This document shows, in pieces, positions 1-8,873 of a stretch of DNA of 64,000 nucleotides. Made by a program: the position numbers and the translations under genes. The notes under the pieces are model-generated. The model saw only the letters and a list, made by a program, of their open reading frames with translations. It had not been told where the DNA came from and did no database searches. How positions within the stretch are numbered: the first letter of the stretch is position 1; the number at the start of each line of letters is the position of its first letter. Origin of the DNA: an uncultured Roseburia sp. (lineage in GTDB: Bacteria; Bacillota; Clostridia; Lachnospirales; Lachnospiraceae); the NCBI GenBank assembly GCA_947644305.1, contig CANRYS010000008.1, forward strand, positions 89,837 through 153,836. The letters are read 5' to 3'.

Positions 1-386
1 AGGGGTGTCCCATCTCCCAGATCTTTGAGGAGAGGGGGGAACTGTATTTCCGGCAGTTGGAGACTGATATTATCGACGAACTGGCGACCATGGAGCCAGG
101 GATCATATCCTGCGGCGGCGGTATGGCGCTCCGGGATATCAATGTGAAAAAGCTGCGAGTCATCGGCGAGATCGTATTTTTGACGGCAGAGCCAGAGACG
201 ATCTACGAGCGGGTGAAGAACAGCACAGACCGCCCGCTTCTCAATGGAAATATGAATGTGCCTTATATCCGGGATCTCATGGAAAAGCGCCAGCCGTTCT
301 ATGAAAAGGCGGCCACCGTCACCGTTTCTACCGACGGAAAGAGCGCGGAGCAGATCGCAAGGGAGATCTTGACTGCCGTTTCATAA
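1..386 (+). CDS. aroK: Shikimate kinase, C-terminal part (5' end outside window)
   Basis: The frame is open from base 3 to a TAA at 384-386, so about 127 C-terminal residues are present. The segment ISQIFEERGELYFRQLE followed by IISCGGGMALR matches the shikimate-binding region and the GGG loop of shikimate kinases, and a lid-type stretch with DRPLL follows. The family phosphorylates shikimate with ATP in the cytoplasmic chorismate pathway. The Walker A loop would lie upstream of the window and cannot be checked. A TTG at 57 could be read as a start but the homologous reading continues upstream of it, so it is internal. A fusion to another aromatic-pathway domain further upstream cannot be excluded. 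Confidence 0.8.
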   Translation, partial: GCPISQIFEERGELYFRQLETDIIDELATMEPGIISCGGGMALRDINVKKLRVIGEIVFLTAEPETIYERVKNSTDRPLLNGNMNVPYIRDLMEKRQPFYEKAATVTVSTDGKSAEQIAREILTAVS

Positions 387-473
387 GGCACAGCCCTGGT
401 CTGTTATTTTGTGCACGGTAAGAACCTGCAAATAAAGTAGTTGGAAATAAACTGGAAACCTAGAAAATTTCTC

Positions 474-502
474 TTGAAAAATGATTCAAAATATAATAGA
501 AT
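474..502 (+). promoter_or_regulatory. Candidate sigma-A promoter for efp
   Basis: TTGAAA at 474-479 and TAGAAT at 497-502 are separated by 17 bases, 77 bases ahead of the efp start. A second -10-like TATAAT lies at 492-497 but has no -35 box at a suitable distance. Inferred from consensus only. Confidence 0.45.
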
Positions 503-578
503 AATGCTTAGATGTATTAAATTGTATAGAACGAAATAACAAAAGTATTCTGTACGCAAAGAGCAGGAGGAACTGAAT

Positions 579-1136
579 ATGATTTCAGCAGGAGATTTTA
601 AAAATGGATTGACCATCGAGATAGATGGAACTGTATTTCAGATCATTGAATTTCAGCATGTTAAGCCGGGCAAGGGTGCAGCATTTGTTCGTACGAAGCT
701 TAAAAATGTTGTAGATGGCGGTGTTGTGGAGAAGACTTTCCGTCCGACGGAAAAATATCCCCAGGCCCACATCGACAAAAAAGAGATGCAGTATCTGTAC
801 GCAGAGGGTGATATGTATAATTTCATGGATATGGAGACATATGACCAGATCGCGCTGGCAGACGATGCCATCGGCGATGCGATGAAATTTGTAAAAGAAA
901 ATGATATGGTGAAGATGGTATCTTACAAAGGAAATATCTTTTCTGTAGAGCCGCCGATGTTTGCGGAGCTGGAGGTTACAGAGACTGAGCCTGGTGTGAA
1001 GGGTGATACAGCGACAAACGTGACAAAGCCGGCTACCGTAGAGACAGGAGCACAGGTGAACGTTCCTATTTTTGTAAATCAGGGTGATGTGATTCAGATC
1101 GATACCCGTACCGGAGAGTATTTGAAGAGAATCTAA
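579..1136 (+). CDS. efp: Translation elongation factor P
   Basis: A 185-residue protein of the normal EF-P length that enters the ribosomal E site and relieves stalling at polyproline stretches. It opens with [17 protein letters not shown] and carries the domain I loop KPGKGAA, with Lys32 at the tip, the residue that is modified in many bacteria. The C-terminal OB-type domain ends in [11 protein letters not shown], also typical. The start ATG has AGGAGG nine bases upstream. No modification enzyme gene (EpmA/EarP type) is seen nearby, which fits Firmicutes, where the loop lysine is modified differently or not at all. The gene looks monocistronic, with a promoter candidate before it and a hairpin after it. 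Confidence 0.97.
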   Translation: MISAGDFKNGLTIEIDGTVFQIIEFQHVKPGKGAAFVRTKLKNVVDGGVVEKTFRPTEKYPQAHIDKKEMQYLYAEGDMYNFMDMETYDQIALADDAIGDAMKFVKENDMVKMVSYKGNIFSVEPPMFAELEVTETEPGVKGDTATNVTKPATVETGAQVNVPIFVNQGDVIQIDTRTGEYLKRI

Positions 1137-1203
1137 TGCCTGACATCAAATGATAACAGGAAAACCATCCGGGAAATTAAAATTATAGAGAATATGAGTT
1201 TTT

Positions 1204-1239
1204 TCAAGAGGGCTGTAGAACGGCTCTCTTGATTTTGGT
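1204..1239 (+). terminator. Rho-independent terminator after efp
   Basis: TCAAGAG (1204-1210) pairs with CTCTTGA (1226-1232), with additional imperfect pairing inside, followed by the T-rich run TTTTGGTTTT. Confidence 0.6.
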
Positions 1240-1324
1240 TTTAAGGGAAAAATCTAAATAACCGTATGAAGTGGTTTTTAAAACCAAATCACAGAGGATC
1301 GTATTTTATTTTGGAGGAGATTTC

Positions 1325-2299
1325 ATGGCAGTTAAGATTATCGGAACAGGGAGTTATTTACCGAAGAATGTAGCGGATAATCAGTTTTTATCCACCATCG
1401 TGGATACCAATGATGAATGGATCAGCCAGCGGACAGGAATCAAGGAACGTCATTTGTCCAGCGGAAGCAAGGAGGGAACCTCCTTTATGGCGATCGAGGC
1501 GGCCAAGGCGGCTCTTGATAATGCGGGAATAACGCCAGAGGATCTGGATCTGATCATTGTGGCAACGGTGTCAGCTGACACCTACGTTCCCAGTACTTCC
1601 TGTCAGGTGCAAGGGGAGATCGGTGCGATCCGTGCCACCTGCTTTGATTTGAATGCTGCTTGTTCTGGCTTTTTGTTTTCGATGAATACGGCAAATGCCT
1701 ATCTTGAGATGGGGATGGCGAGGACGGCATTGATCATTGGCGCGGAGACGCTGTCCCGCGAGGTGGATTGGTCAGACCGCAGTACTTGTATTCTCTTTGG
1801 TGACGGTGCCGGTGCTGCCGTGTTGAAAAGAGTGGAGGGTGAAGGCGGGATACTCGCCAGCGTTACCGGTTCCGATGGAACCCAGGGAGATGTCCTGACC
1901 TGTAAGGGCAGAGGGATCCAGAATCCATTCTATAAGAGTAGAAGGAAAAAAGATTATATCCAGATGCAGGGGCAGGCGGTGTTCCGTTTTGCGGTGTCAA
2001 CCGTCCCCAAATACATCAAACATATTTTAAAAAAGACAGAGCTGGAGCCGGATGATATCAAATACTACATCTTGCATCAGGCAAACCGCAGGATCTTAGA
2101 GCTGATCGCAAAGAGGTTAAAAGTGGATATGGATAAAATACCGATGAACCTTGACCACTATGGCAATACCTCTTCGGCAAGCATTCCGATTCTTTTGGAT
2201 GAGCTCAACCGCAATGGTCTTCTGGAGGAGGGAGATAAGATTGTTCTCTCTGGTTTTGGCGGTGGTTTGACCTGGGGAGCGACGCTGGTCGAGTGGTAA
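1325..2299 (+). CDS. fabH: Beta-ketoacyl-ACP synthase III
   Basis: A 324-residue thiolase-fold enzyme that condenses acetyl-CoA (or a branched acyl-CoA) with malonyl-ACP to start fatty acid synthesis. The Cys-His-Asn triad is visible: Cys113 in NAACSGFLF, His in LHQANRRI and Asn in HYGNTSSASIP; the C-terminal GFGGGLTWG loop is also present. I place the start at the ATG at 1325 because GGAGGAGA lies seven bases upstream; an in-frame ATG at 1271 would add 18 unconserved residues. No other fab gene follows, so this copy is separated from the usual fatty acid operon. Confidence 0.96.
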   Translation: MAVKIIGTGSYLPKNVADNQFLSTIVDTNDEWISQRTGIKERHLSSGSKEGTSFMAIEAAKAALDNAGITPEDLDLIIVATVSADTYVPSTSCQVQGEIGAIRATCFDLNAACSGFLFSMNTANAYLEMGMARTALIIGAETLSREVDWSDRSTCILFGDGAGAAVLKRVEGEGGILASVTGSDGTQGDVLTCKGRGIQNPFYKSRRKKDYIQMQGQAVFRFAVSTVPKYIKHILKKTELEPDDIKYYILHQANRRILELIAKRLKVDMDKIPMNLDHYGNTSSASIPILLDELNRNGLLEEGDKIVLSGFGGGLTWGATLVEW

Positions 2300-2320
2300 A
2301 ACTGAGAATTTAGCTAAGGA

Positions 2321-2343
2321 GCCCTGCGGTTTGTCCGCAGGGC
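2321..2343 (+). terminator. Stem-loop after fabH
   Basis: GCCCTGCGG (2321-2329) and CCGCAGGGC (2335-2343) form a perfect 9-bp stem with a five-base loop. The downstream sequence is only weakly T-rich, so it may act as an mRNA end stabiliser rather than a strong terminator. Confidence 0.55.
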
Positions 2344-2367
2344 GAACTAATTTACGCAAAGGTAAAG

Positions 2368-2438
2368 TTGAATAGAAGCAGAGCTGCCTATTCAAACTGA
2401 TTCAAGTATTGTTTGTGCCACCTGTGGCGGCATGTTTG
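2368..2438. repeat. Dispersed intergenic repeat, copy 1
   Basis: An 8-bp hairpin (2368-2375 with 2388-2395) whose loop contains AGCAGAGCTGC is followed by a 42-base segment (2397-2438). That segment recurs at 8832-8873 with one mismatch, and the hairpin recurs at 8704-8800. The element ends immediately before the ribosome site of the next gene, so it sits in that gene's leader. Confidence 0.7.
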
Positions 2439-2449
2439 GAGGAAAGAGA

Positions 2450-3163
2450 ATGAGAAAGAAAATATTGATACAGGGTGCGATGGAAAGTGAGATCTGCTGG
2501 TATCTGGAGCAGGAATGTTTTCAGAAAGCGGAGAAGATCATCAGAAATGGTTTTCTCTTCTATCGGACGGAGCAGGATGACAGGGAGATGCTTCTGCAGT
2601 TGACTAAGATGGGAACGGTATATGCTGCCATCGCCACTATGACAGCCATTTATGAATTTCAGCCGGATGTTATCATCAATCAGGGAACCGCCGGAGCCCA
2701 GGTGGATACGTTAAAAAGCGGAGATCTGGTGATCGGCAGACAGGCAGTCAATGTACATTCCCTGGAGATGCCCAAACGTGATTTTGGAGAGGGCATGGCG
2801 CCAGAAGAGTGGGTGAAAATGGAAACAGAGTATATGGATGCGGACCCAGATCTGGTTCAGAAATTTGAACAGGGGATCGGAAAGGAGACCCGGAGAGGAA
2901 AGGTGGTTACTGGAATTCTTGGGACGGGGGATCTCTTTAGCAAGGAAAAGGACAGGATCCAATGGCTGCATAAGACTTTTGGTCATCTCAGCGAGGATAT
3001 GGAAACTTTCGCGGTGTATAAGGCATGCCAAGAATGCGGCGTTCCCTGTGTGTCGCTGCGGGTGATCTCGAACAATGAACTTTTGAATGAAGATTATGAT
3101 AAGTGGACGTCCTTGGAGTTGCAGAGGGTGATCTGGGAGACAATAAATTCAGGAATATTTTGA
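2450..3163 (+). CDS. MTA/SAH nucleosidase-like protein with Asn at the catalytic Asp position
   Basis: A 237-residue PNP/UDP-fold protein resembling methylthioadenosine/adenosylhomocysteine nucleosidase. The N-terminal GAMESE carries Glu14, aligning with the catalytic Glu12 of the E. coli enzyme, and SEDMETFAV carries the Met-Glu pair (184-185) that binds the ribose. At the position of E. coli Asp197 the sequence reads ISNNE, placing Asn208 there. In related phosphorylases Asp favours 6-aminopurines and Asn 6-oxopurines, so the substrate may not be MTA or SAH. The start ATG at 2450 follows GGAGGAAAG; the upstream in-frame ATG at 2432 lies inside the repeat element. It stands alone between a repeat leader and the glycosidase promoter. 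Confidence 0.8.
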   Translation: MRKKILIQGAMESEICWYLEQECFQKAEKIIRNGFLFYRTEQDDREMLLQLTKMGTVYAAIATMTAIYEFQPDVIINQGTAGAQVDTLKSGDLVIGRQAVNVHSLEMPKRDFGEGMAPEEWVKMETEYMDADPDLVQKFEQGIGKETRRGKVVTGILGTGDLFSKEKDRIQWLHKTFGHLSEDMETFAVYKACQECGVPCVSLRVISNNELLNEDYDKWTSLELQRVIWETINSGIF

Positions 3164-3207
3164 TATGATTGTATAGGAACGGTCAGTAAAATAGTGTGGA
3201 ATCATCA

Positions 3208-3236
3208 TTGTACATTTTTCCAATACATCGTATAAT
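3208..3236 (+). promoter_or_regulatory. Candidate promoter of the GH43 block
   Basis: TTGTAC (3208-3213), 17-base spacer, TATAAT (3231-3236), 33 bases upstream of the gene start. A close consensus match. Confidence 0.65.
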
Positions 3237-3269
3237 GGAACTATAATAAATTTGGAGGTAAAAGACAGA

Positions 3270-5054
3270 GTGAGAGATATTTTATGCTATACGAGAAAAC
3301 CTATTGACGAGTTTTATTATGATCCAAAACTGGCTTACAGTATGCACCTTGCCCTGGGAGAAGAAGGGGGATTTCATGCCCTCAATCACAATTCGGGGGT
3401 GCTGTTTGCCAAGGCCACAGAAAATGAAGATGGTTCGCTGAATGCAAAAAGCATCCGCGATCCCTATCTGTTTGTGATGCGAGATGGTACATACGGAGTA
3501 TTGGCTGTGCGGGTAGACGGTGACGGCGGTGAGGATGTGGAGAGTACCGGTAAAGTCCTGTTTTTTACCAGTCACGATCTGCTGGAGTACAGAGAAGAAG
3601 GTCTTCTGGCGCTGTGCGAGGGCGCGGTGGACCAGGTGGTGTGCCATTATGATTCGGAGAAAGAGATGTATGAATTGTGCTGGTGCCAGTCAGACCGGAA
3701 GTGGTACAGGGCAGAGCTGGAACATATAGAGTGCACTGACCAAAAGATCACTGGTGTGAAGGTGGATGAGCTGGTTCTGCCAGTGGTGGAGACGGAGATC
3801 GAAGGGGCGGTGTCAGGAAATGTCATTTCCATACAGGATGATGTGGCAAAGCGATTAGTACAGAAACTCCAGCCCCCCAGACATATAAAGACGGAAGTAC
3901 CAGAAGAAGTTCAGGCAGCCAGCCAAGAACAGATGGAGATGGTCTGGGCGAGGGCGTTGTACAGCGACGGGACAGAAGCGTTAAAGCGGGTGGACTGGAA
4001 TATGGATACCATCGACTGGAGCCGTCCGGGAGTTTATGAGGCAGAGGGGAAACTTCACCAGGATCATTTTCCGTTCCCTATGGCGGAGGACAGGGCGGAC
4101 CCCTGCATTACATACTGGAACGGAAAATATTATTTTATCGCTACCAATGACGCGGACAAGAACCATACTTTGTATGTCAGAGAGGCGGATACCATACCGG
4201 GGCTGGTGGATGCTAAAGAGCATCTGATCCTGGATTCGGATACCTACGATTATGTGGGAAATCTTTTGTGGGCGCCGGAATTTCATGAAATCAAAGGAGA
4301 ATTGTATATTTTCCTGGCGCTAACCCCAGAAGAGTTTTTCTGGGAGGAATCCCACATCATGAAACTGAAGGAAGGCGGAAATCCATCCTGTAAGGAGGAC
4401 TGGTCGGAGCCGAAAAGGGTGGTTCGCAGCGATGGCAGCCAGTTGTGTGAAGCAGGGAAGACCATTACGTTGGATATGACATGCTTTTTCTGGGAAGGAG
4501 ACTATTATGTCGTCTGGTCACAGAGACAGTTTCTTCCAAAGGATCTGGGGGCCTGGCTCTATATCGCTAAATTAAATGCAGACGAACCATGGAAACTGCT
4601 CTCGGAACCGGTGCTGCTTTCCAAGCCAGAATACGGATGGGCAAATAACCATACCTTTGTGGATGAGGGACCTTTTGCTCTTCCCCAGGAAGAACGCCTG
4701 ATCCTCACCTTTTCCAGCGCAGCGGTGGACACTTCCTATGTGGTGGGAATCATGACCATCGACAGAGACAAAGATTTGCTGGATCCGAAAAACTGGAAGA
4801 AGGGAAATTATCCCATCATGACATCCCGCAGTGTGGAGGGCGAATTTGGAACGGGCCATAATGCCTATGTGGTAGATGAATTCGGCGATGTCTGGAATTC
4901 CTACCATGCCAGACCGGGGATCCACGGGGAGAGAAGCAGCGGGATTCGTAGGGTTCATTTTGATATCGACGGTCTGCCGGTACTGGATCTGGTGGAAACC
5001 CAGGATGTATCCGAAGAAATCAGTCGGGTAAAGACAAAAGTCGTGGTTGGATAG
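3270..5054 (+). CDS. GH43-family glycoside hydrolase (arabinofuranosidase/xylosidase type)
   Basis: A 594-residue five-bladed propeller enzyme. The catalytic part lies in the C-terminal two thirds: ADPCITYW with Asp277 as probable base, LLWAPEFHEI with Glu337, and DEGPFALP with Glu466 as probable acid. The WAPE signature is common in arabinan- or xylan-acting GH43 enzymes. The first 220 residues look like a further beta-rich propeller-like module. There is no signal peptide, so the enzyme is cytoplasmic and presumably acts on imported oligosaccharides. GTG at 3270 is preferred because GGAGG at 3254-3258 would overlap the upstream TTG at 3252. It is first in a block with a lipoprotein and a second GH43 gene. 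Confidence 0.85.
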   Translation: MRDILCYTRKPIDEFYYDPKLAYSMHLALGEEGGFHALNHNSGVLFAKATENEDGSLNAKSIRDPYLFVMRDGTYGVLAVRVDGDGGEDVESTGKVLFFTSHDLLEYREEGLLALCEGAVDQVVCHYDSEKEMYELCWCQSDRKWYRAELEHIECTDQKITGVKVDELVLPVVETEIEGAVSGNVISIQDDVAKRLVQKLQPPRHIKTEVPEEVQAASQEQMEMVWARALYSDGTEALKRVDWNMDTIDWSRPGVYEAEGKLHQDHFPFPMAEDRADPCITYWNGKYYFIATNDADKNHTLYVREADTIPGLVDAKEHLILDSDTYDYVGNLLWAPEFHEIKGELYIFLALTPEEFFWEESHIMKLKEGGNPSCKEDWSEPKRVVRSDGSQLCEAGKTITLDMTCFFWEGDYYVVWSQRQFLPKDLGAWLYIAKLNADEPWKLLSEPVLLSKPEYGWANNHTFVDEGPFALPQEERLILTFSSAAVDTSYVVGIMTIDRDKDLLDPKNWKKGNYPIMTSRSVEGEFGTGHNAYVVDEFGDVWNSYHARPGIHGERSSGIRRVHFDIDGLPVLDLVETQDVSEEISRVKTKVVVG

Positions 5055-5162
5055 ACTGGCTCGATGGCGCAGGACAAAACAGGGTTCAAATTTGCGCCAT
5101 CCAGCTATGGAATAATCACGGAATGAAATCGTGGTCCACCTGTTGGGAAAGGAGTGGGTTGT

Positions 5163-6641
5163 ATGTGGAAAAGATGGGGATTTGCCGGGGTACTGGCAGC
5201 AGTCGTTTTAACGCTTCCAGGATGTGAAGGGTTTGAAAAAACGGCGAGAGACAAGGTTGTGACAGGGGCGGCTGTGGAGGAGAGTAAGGACGTGGACGTT
5301 CTTGGGGATGGTGGACAGCCGGTTCAAGAAGAAAACGAAAAGTATGCCGAAGAGATCGAGTTTTTCTGCGAGGCGCTGAAAGTGCCAAAGGATCAGTTAA
5401 CGCTGTACCACGGTTTTTCAGATCCGAATGGGAATCATTGTTTGGATATTGGGGTCCAGGGAGATCTGGAGAAAAGCGGCACCTTTATTATAGGCTGGTT
5501 TTTCGACTACCGTGAAGAAATAGAGCACAGACGCATATTAAAAGTGGTTTCCGATCAGGAACTGGATGATAACGGGGTGCATCTCTCCTTTAGCAATAAA
5601 CCTTTTGATGTCTGTAAGTTGGTTTATGACAGCAGGTGGGAAGAAAAGCTCTTGGGAATGGAAGAGTTGGTTCCGGTAAAACCGGAGATTGATGACTCCT
5701 TTGTAAAAAAATACAAAGAGACTCTATTGGGGACAGGTAGTATCTGGGAATCCTATGACGGTTTTATCGACGATAAAGGAGATTATTGTGTTTCATATGT
5801 GGGGGACGTATCCGACGGATGGGTGAAAGGTGTATTTGACGGGAAAGACTGGAAGTGTTCAAGGATTCCGGAGCTGCAGGACGAGGGAGCGGATTACAAT
5901 TTCTTCGGTGGAAGCCTTGATGGCATCTGGTATTATGATTATTATACGGAAAAGATACTGCGCGGATACGCGTCCGATGGAAAAAAGAAAGTGGAAATGG
6001 ATGTTTCCCAGTGGGTGAATGACCAGGATCTGCCAGTCAAGGGCAATGTGGAGATCCATATACTGAACAACAGGAAAGCAATTTTTTCATATAAAGACGA
6101 TTCGGATGCTAGGCATAGTGTTCTTGTGGGTCTTCCGGGGGGAACCATAGAAAGGAAGTATGCTGCTCCTTTTTCGGGGATCAGCCAGGGTGATACTTTG
6201 TATGAATATCTGGGACCAAGTATGGAGCTCTGCAAAATGACCGACTGGAAGACGGGAGAGGTCAGGGAATGCCTGGATCTCAGTCCGATCATCGAGGAGG
6301 GACAGGCGGAAAAGAATTACTTCACCTATAACAAGGAAACTGGAGATTTATTTACTCTGGAAGGCCAGTTGGGGGAATCTTATGTCAGCTCAGGGAATTA
6401 TTCAATAAAACTGAGTGTTTACAAGGATACTTTGTACATCTGTTATTACTCTGGGGTATACCGCTATAACAGTGAAAAGAAAGTTTTGGAAAAGATCCTG
6501 GATGGTAAAAAGCAGCCAAAATTTCAGCAGATGTATGCAAACTTTGACGTGGGTAAGGATGAGAACATATATATGCTTGGGTTTCTCGGCGGAGGAGACG
6601 ACGAGGGAGCCAACGACTTTTTATATTTAAGAAAGAAATAA
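5163..6641 (+). CDS. Large lipoprotein of unknown function
   Basis: A 492-residue predicted lipoprotein: basic N-terminus MWKRWG, hydrophobic stretch, lipobox LPGC with Cys near residue 22. The mature part is rich in Asp, Gly, Tyr and Trp with repeated beta-strand patterns such as GSLDGIWYYDYYTE, suggesting a propeller fold; no catalytic motif is recognised. The start ATG at 5163 is nine bases after GAAAGGAG; the GTG at 5154 would abut the ribosome site. It sits between two GH43 genes, so a role in surface polysaccharide sensing or binding is possible, but that is context only. It is not an ABC solute-binding protein by any motif I can see. Confidence 0.75.
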   Translation: MWKRWGFAGVLAAVVLTLPGCEGFEKTARDKVVTGAAVEESKDVDVLGDGGQPVQEENEKYAEEIEFFCEALKVPKDQLTLYHGFSDPNGNHCLDIGVQGDLEKSGTFIIGWFFDYREEIEHRRILKVVSDQELDDNGVHLSFSNKPFDVCKLVYDSRWEEKLLGMEELVPVKPEIDDSFVKKYKETLLGTGSIWESYDGFIDDKGDYCVSYVGDVSDGWVKGVFDGKDWKCSRIPELQDEGADYNFFGGSLDGIWYYDYYTEKILRGYASDGKKKVEMDVSQWVNDQDLPVKGNVEIHILNNRKAIFSYKDDSDARHSVLVGLPGGTIERKYAAPFSGISQGDTLYEYLGPSMELCKMTDWKTGEVRECLDLSPIIEEGQAEKNYFTYNKETGDLFTLEGQLGESYVSSGNYSIKLSVYKDTLYICYYSGVYRYNSEKKVLEKILDGKKQPKFQQMYANFDVGKDENIYMLGFLGGGDDEGANDFLYLRKK

Positions 6642-6694
6642 AGACAAAAATGCTGCGGGGAATGCGGCAGGGAAAGCGAGGAGGAAATAAGGCA

Positions 6695-8119
6695 ATGAAG
6701 GAAGCAGCAGGCGGCAAAAAGAAACAGGCGGTGAATCCATATCTTCCGTCCTGGGAGTATATTCCAGACGGAGAACCTTATGTCTTTGACGGAAGGGTGT
6801 ATGTGTATGGTTCCCACGATTATTATAACGGACATGTATTCTGCCTGGGAGATTATGTGTGCTGGTCGGCGCCGGTAGAAGATCTGGGAGACTGGAGATA
6901 CGAGGGAGTGATCTATCCCAAGACGGAGGATCCGCTGAACAAAGATGGGAAGATGTGTCTCTATGCTCCAGATGTAACGGTGGGGCCGGACGGAAGATAT
7001 TATTTATATTATGTGTTGGATCATGTATCTGTGGTGTCTGTGGCTGTCTGTGATTCGCCGGCAGGGCAGTATCAGTTTTACGGATATGTACATTATGAGG
7101 ATGGCACAAAATTGGGAGACAGGGAGGGAGATGAACCTCAGTTTGATCCCGGTGTGCTCACTGAGGGAGAACGCACCTATCTTTATACCGGTTTTTGCGG
7201 CAGAGGAGATAAGTCCCGTACCGGAGCCATGGTGACGGTTCTTGACCGGGATATGCTTACGATCATCGAAGATCCGGTAAGAGTGGCTCCTGGATGTGAG
7301 TATTCAGAGGGCAGCGGTTTTGAGGGACATGAATTTTTTGAGGCATCCTCCATGCGAAAGATTGGAGACACCTATTATTTTATTTATTCCTCTGTGGTAA
7401 TGCATGAACTCTGTTATGCGGTGAGCAAAGATCCATGCAAAGGATTTACCTATGGTGGGGTGATCGTCAGCAACTGCGACCTAAATCTGGAGGAGGGCAA
7501 GCCGGCTTCCCTGCCTATGGCCTATGGAGCCAACAATCACGGAAGCATGGTGGAGATTGACGGAAAATGGTATATATTCTATCACCGCCACACCAATGGC
7601 AGTTGGTACAGCCGACAGGGCTGTGCCGAGGAGATCCACATTCTACCGGACGGAAGCATTCCTCAGGTGGAGATTACGTCCTGCGGCCTGAATGGCGGTC
7701 CCCTGTCGGATGAAGGAGAATATCCGGCTTACATAGCCTGTCACTTGTTTACAGATAAGCCTTCTGTCTATGTGGGGGGAGATGAATTTCCAAAGATCAT
7801 GCAGGATGGAAGGGATGGCGATGAAGAGCCGGGATATATCGCCAATATGCAGGATTCTGCCACCGCAGGATTCAAATATTTTTCCTGTGAAAATGTGACG
7901 GGAGTTCGGATCAAAGTACGTGGCTACGCCGACGGTGTATTTGAAGTTAAGACAAAATGGGATGGAGAAGCACTGGCGGCCATACCGGTTCAGTACACAA
8001 ATGTGTGGGAAGAGTATTCTGTGAAAGTACGGATTCCAGACGGAACCCAGGCGATCTATCTCACTTACCGGGGAGGCGGCACGGCAAGTCTGTTGTCCTT
8101 TGAGCTGTTGCATCAGTGA
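6695..8119 (+). CDS. GH43-family glycoside hydrolase with C-terminal CBM6-like domain
   Basis: A 474-residue protein with a GH43 propeller of about 320 residues: Asp25 in IPDGEPYVF (base candidate), Asp93 in YAPDVTVGPDG (pKa modulator) and Glu216 in FFEASSMRKI (acid). GANNHGSMVEIDGKWYIF adds the typical His-bearing blade. Residues 345-474 form a beta-sandwich resembling CBM6 (GYIANMQDSATAGFKYF to a C-terminal YRGGGTASL). No signal peptide is seen. ATG at 6695 follows GAGGAGGAAA; the upstream ATG at 6650 would add an unconserved basic tail. The gene lies 53 bases after the lipoprotein, so co-transcription is likely. It differs clearly from the first GH43 gene and is not a duplicate. Confidence 0.85.
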   Translation: MKEAAGGKKKQAVNPYLPSWEYIPDGEPYVFDGRVYVYGSHDYYNGHVFCLGDYVCWSAPVEDLGDWRYEGVIYPKTEDPLNKDGKMCLYAPDVTVGPDGRYYLYYVLDHVSVVSVAVCDSPAGQYQFYGYVHYEDGTKLGDREGDEPQFDPGVLTEGERTYLYTGFCGRGDKSRTGAMVTVLDRDMLTIIEDPVRVAPGCEYSEGSGFEGHEFFEASSMRKIGDTYYFIYSSVVMHELCYAVSKDPCKGFTYGGVIVSNCDLNLEEGKPASLPMAYGANNHGSMVEIDGKWYIFYHRHTNGSWYSRQGCAEEIHILPDGSIPQVEITSCGLNGGPLSDEGEYPAYIACHLFTDKPSVYVGGDEFPKIMQDGRDGDEEPGYIANMQDSATAGFKYFSCENVTGVRIKVRGYADGVFEVKTKWDGEALAAIPVQYTNVWEEYSVKVRIPDGTQAIYLTYRGGGTASLLSFELLHQ

Positions 8120-8186
8120 TATGACATGCTTTGCGAGTTTCTCACGTTCGCGGGAAGCGCCATGACTTGTGCCTTCCGCGTAAATA

Positions 8187-8236
8187 AAAAGGGTATCCCC
8201 AAGTCACATCATGACTTGAAGGATACCCTTTTCGTT
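8187..8236. terminator. Bidirectional terminator between GH43 and Hpt genes
   Basis: AAAAGGGTATCC (8187-8198) pairs with GGATACCCTTTT (8221-8232), enclosing a smaller nested stem CAAGTCA/TGACTTG. A-run on one side and T-run on the other serve the convergent genes. Confidence 0.9.
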
Positions 8237-8296
8237 TTTAAATGGTACAACTGCGCTATGTCTGGGTTGGCTTATTTTCTGCCGACTTTGTATTTA

Positions 8297-8668
8297 TCAA
8301 AGTTCTGCCAGAATATTCAGCAGTGAGCGGTGTACCGCCTGAAGTTCCCCAGAAACGGAATCAAGCTGGTCTGCGTCGATCTCTTCCAGTTGATCTTTGC
8401 CCCGAAGAAGTTCAACCATTTCGGAGGCATATTTGGCAATCGGGTCCAGACCGAGATTACCTGCTACACCTTTTAATGTGTGTGCGCTTTTGAATGCCTC
8501 TTCCACATTTTTTTCCGCCAAATATTTCTCAATATTTGCGGCGCTTTCGTCATTTTGATATTTGGCCAAAAATTTGAGGTACAGATCTTCTTTGCCCATA
8601 AAACGTTTGATGGCAGTGTCTACATCGACACCTGCGTCTTTTAATTTGTCGAAAAATTGTGTATCCAT
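8297..8668 (-). CDS. Histidine phosphotransfer (Hpt) domain protein
   Basis: A 123-residue all-helical protein consisting of one Hpt domain. The phosphoacceptor is His63 in AHTLKGVAGNLG, the canonical Hpt box. Such proteins relay phosphoryl groups from a kinase receiver to another receiver domain. It is the only minus-strand gene beside the signalling block that starts at 9118, is divergent from it, and could link the histidine kinase at 10274 with the HD-GYP response regulators; this is inferred from position. The start codon follows a purine-rich site on the complementary strand near 8682. Confidence 0.88.
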   Translation of the reverse strand: MDTQFFDKLKDAGVDVDTAIKRFMGKEDLYLKFLAKYQNDESAANIEKYLAEKNVEEAFKSAHTLKGVAGNLGLDPIAKYASEMVELLRGKDQLEEIDADQLDSVSGELQAVHRSLLNILAEL

Positions 8669-8703
8669 TTCATCCCCCTGCTAAAGTTATTCGCCGGGAG
8701 CAA

Positions 8704-8873
8704 GTGTGAATAGAACTACTAAGCTTTCAAAAAAACGAAAGCAAGCTTTCATAAAACGAAAGCTAAGAAATTCTATGGCAGCAGAGCCGCCTATTCACAC
8801 TGCTAGAATCCGCAAAGCGGATACTACGACACTGATTCAAGTATTGTTTGTGCCGCCTGTGGCGGCATGTTTG
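8704..8873. repeat. Dispersed intergenic repeat, copy 2, inside a 449-base gene-free region
   Basis: The stretch 8669-9117 has no credible gene. An outer 10-bp stem GTGTGAATAG/CTATTCACAC (8704-8713, 8791-8800) encloses two tandem small CTTTC/GAAAG hairpins. It is followed by a hairpin ATCCGC/GCGGAT (8809-8823) and by the 42-base segment 8832-8873 shared with copy 1. That segment contains GCCGCC/GGCGGC. Relative to copy 1, the loop and the downstream spacer carry insertions. The rest of the gap is AT-rich leader with a promoter candidate. Confidence 0.7.

Noticed and set aside
8126..8326. Short open frame after the second GH43 gene
   Set aside because: It runs through the bidirectional terminator and into the antisense of the Hpt gene; no ribosome site.
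8719..8763. Two near-identical CTTTC...GAAAG units, considered as the start of a CRISPR-like array
   Set aside because: Only two units, too short, no spacers of constant length, and they lie in the loop of a larger hairpin.
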